Source: Betaproteobacteria bacterium | Lineage (GTDB): Bacteria > Pseudomonadota > Gammaproteobacteria > Burkholderiales > SG8-41 | DNA: 46,952 bases | Direction of reading: 5' to 3' | Assembly (NCBI GenBank): GCA_016202605.1 | Contig: JACQOJ010000016.1 | Coordinates: 1 to 46,952, forward strand | Shown here: piece after piece, positions 46,552-46,952 of the stretch | Numbering within the stretch: the stretch's first letter is position 1 | Layout of the letters: every line of letters starts with the position of its first letter | Position numbers and translations under genes: made by a program | The notes under the pieces: model-generated | Told to the model about the DNA's origin: nothing | Seen by the model: only the letters and a program-made list of their open reading frames with translations | Database searches by the model: none

Positions 46552-46950
46552 TTACGCCCCTCCGCTTGCCAGGGGAACCAGTCCGCTCGTCATGCCAGAG
46601 ATGACCTTGTCGCTCTTTTGATTCTCGATCCAGACATCGCAGTGAACACGTAGCTTGTCGCCTTCTTTCTCAGTTTTCGTGACGACTCCGCGAGCCACAC
46701 AAAAATCGGTCACGAATACGGGTCTGCGAAAGCTCAGGTCGAACTTCCCGCCTACGATCCACCCTTCGCCGAAGCAAAGTCGCATCTGGCGGAATACGAG
46801 CGCGGCGACCTGAGGACCAACGGCCACGGGAGCTGGCAGCCCCTCCCGAGCCGCCGCTTCGTAATCGGTATGAATCGTCTTCTCATCGCCGCGCTTGAAA
46901 TCCTCGAGCCGAAACTTCTTCGATATAGTAGGCAGCGCGCTGCCGATCAC
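46552..46950 (-). CDS. MaoC-like hotdog dehydratase/thioesterase, possibly incomplete at 5' end
   Basis: A 132-residue hotdog-fold protein related to the N-terminal domain of MaoC-like hydratases (FRRPVFVTDFCVARGVVTK and VHCDVWIENQKSDKVISG). The reading begins at a GTG (46950) two bases from the window edge, so the true start may be beyond it. It ends five bases before the CoA-transferase ATG, so they are coupled. It lacks the usual hydratase Asp-His motif and may act as a partner subunit. Confidence 0.65.
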   Translation of the reverse strand: MIGSALPTISKKFRLEDFKRGDEKTIHTDYEAAAREGLPAPVAVGPQVAALVFRQMRLCFGEGWIVGGKFDLSFRRPVFVTDFCVARGVVTKTEKEGDKLRVHCDVWIENQKSDKVISGMTSGLVPLASGGA

Positions 46951-46952
46951 CA

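Overview
The window is a stretch of high-GC core chromosome that looks betaproteobacterial. The gene order is familiar from that class: metK/ahcY/metF next to lpxL-type acyltransferases; dapF-DUF484-xerC; hslVU; mreBCD-mrdAB-rlpA facing gatCAB; gshB-EIIA-HPr-EI-metX-metW; torF-like porin-glnK-amtB. The species cannot be named from sequence alone. I see no rRNA, tRNA, CRISPR array, insertion sequence or prophage.

Layout. 1-2.4 kb: an M20 hydrolase (cut by the window edge), an MgtE Mg2+ channel and a Rid-family protein. 2.5-6.3 kb: the SAM cycle on the minus strand, metK > ahcY > metF. Two consecutive SAH-riboswitch aptamers lie in the ahcY leader, separated by a hairpin with a GAAA loop. 6.35-17.8 kb, mainly plus strand: two LpxL-type acyltransferases flanking a Gfo/Idh/MocA oxidoreductase, a GNAT, a CoA-binding protein, dapF, DUF484, xerC, a small membrane protein, rlmI, yidD (minus strand), tonB and hslVU. 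17.9-26 kb: a PAS-GGDEF cyclase, an HTH regulator, then the rod-shape cluster (mreB, mreC, mreD, mrdA, rodA, rlpA) on the minus strand. 26.1-29.5 kb: gatCAB. 29.5-33 kb: a DUF4124 protein, pyrE, xth and an AmpG-type permease. 33-39.1 kb, minus strand: metXW behind a SAM-II-type aptamer and a terminator-like hairpin, then a phosphorelay PTS (EIIA, HPr, EI), decayed gene fragments and gshB. 39.4-42.3 kb: porin-glnK-amtB behind a sigma-54 promoter with two NtrC-like sites. 42.4-44.3 kb: ubiK and comM. 44.4 kb to the end: a CoA-transferase/hydratase catabolic cluster that appears less GC-rich.

How it fits together. Methionine and SAM metabolism is spread over two loci with separate RNA sensors: SAM-II for synthesis (metX) and SAH for removal of the by-product (ahcY-metF). 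The sequence between genes is unusual. Many gaps hold short, degenerate, inverted or head-to-tail word repeats of at least three well-defined families plus several less defined ones. In several places the repeats supply start codons, signal-peptide codons or stop codons of adjoining genes. The tandem SAH riboswitch and the repeat elements are the observations most worth following up.
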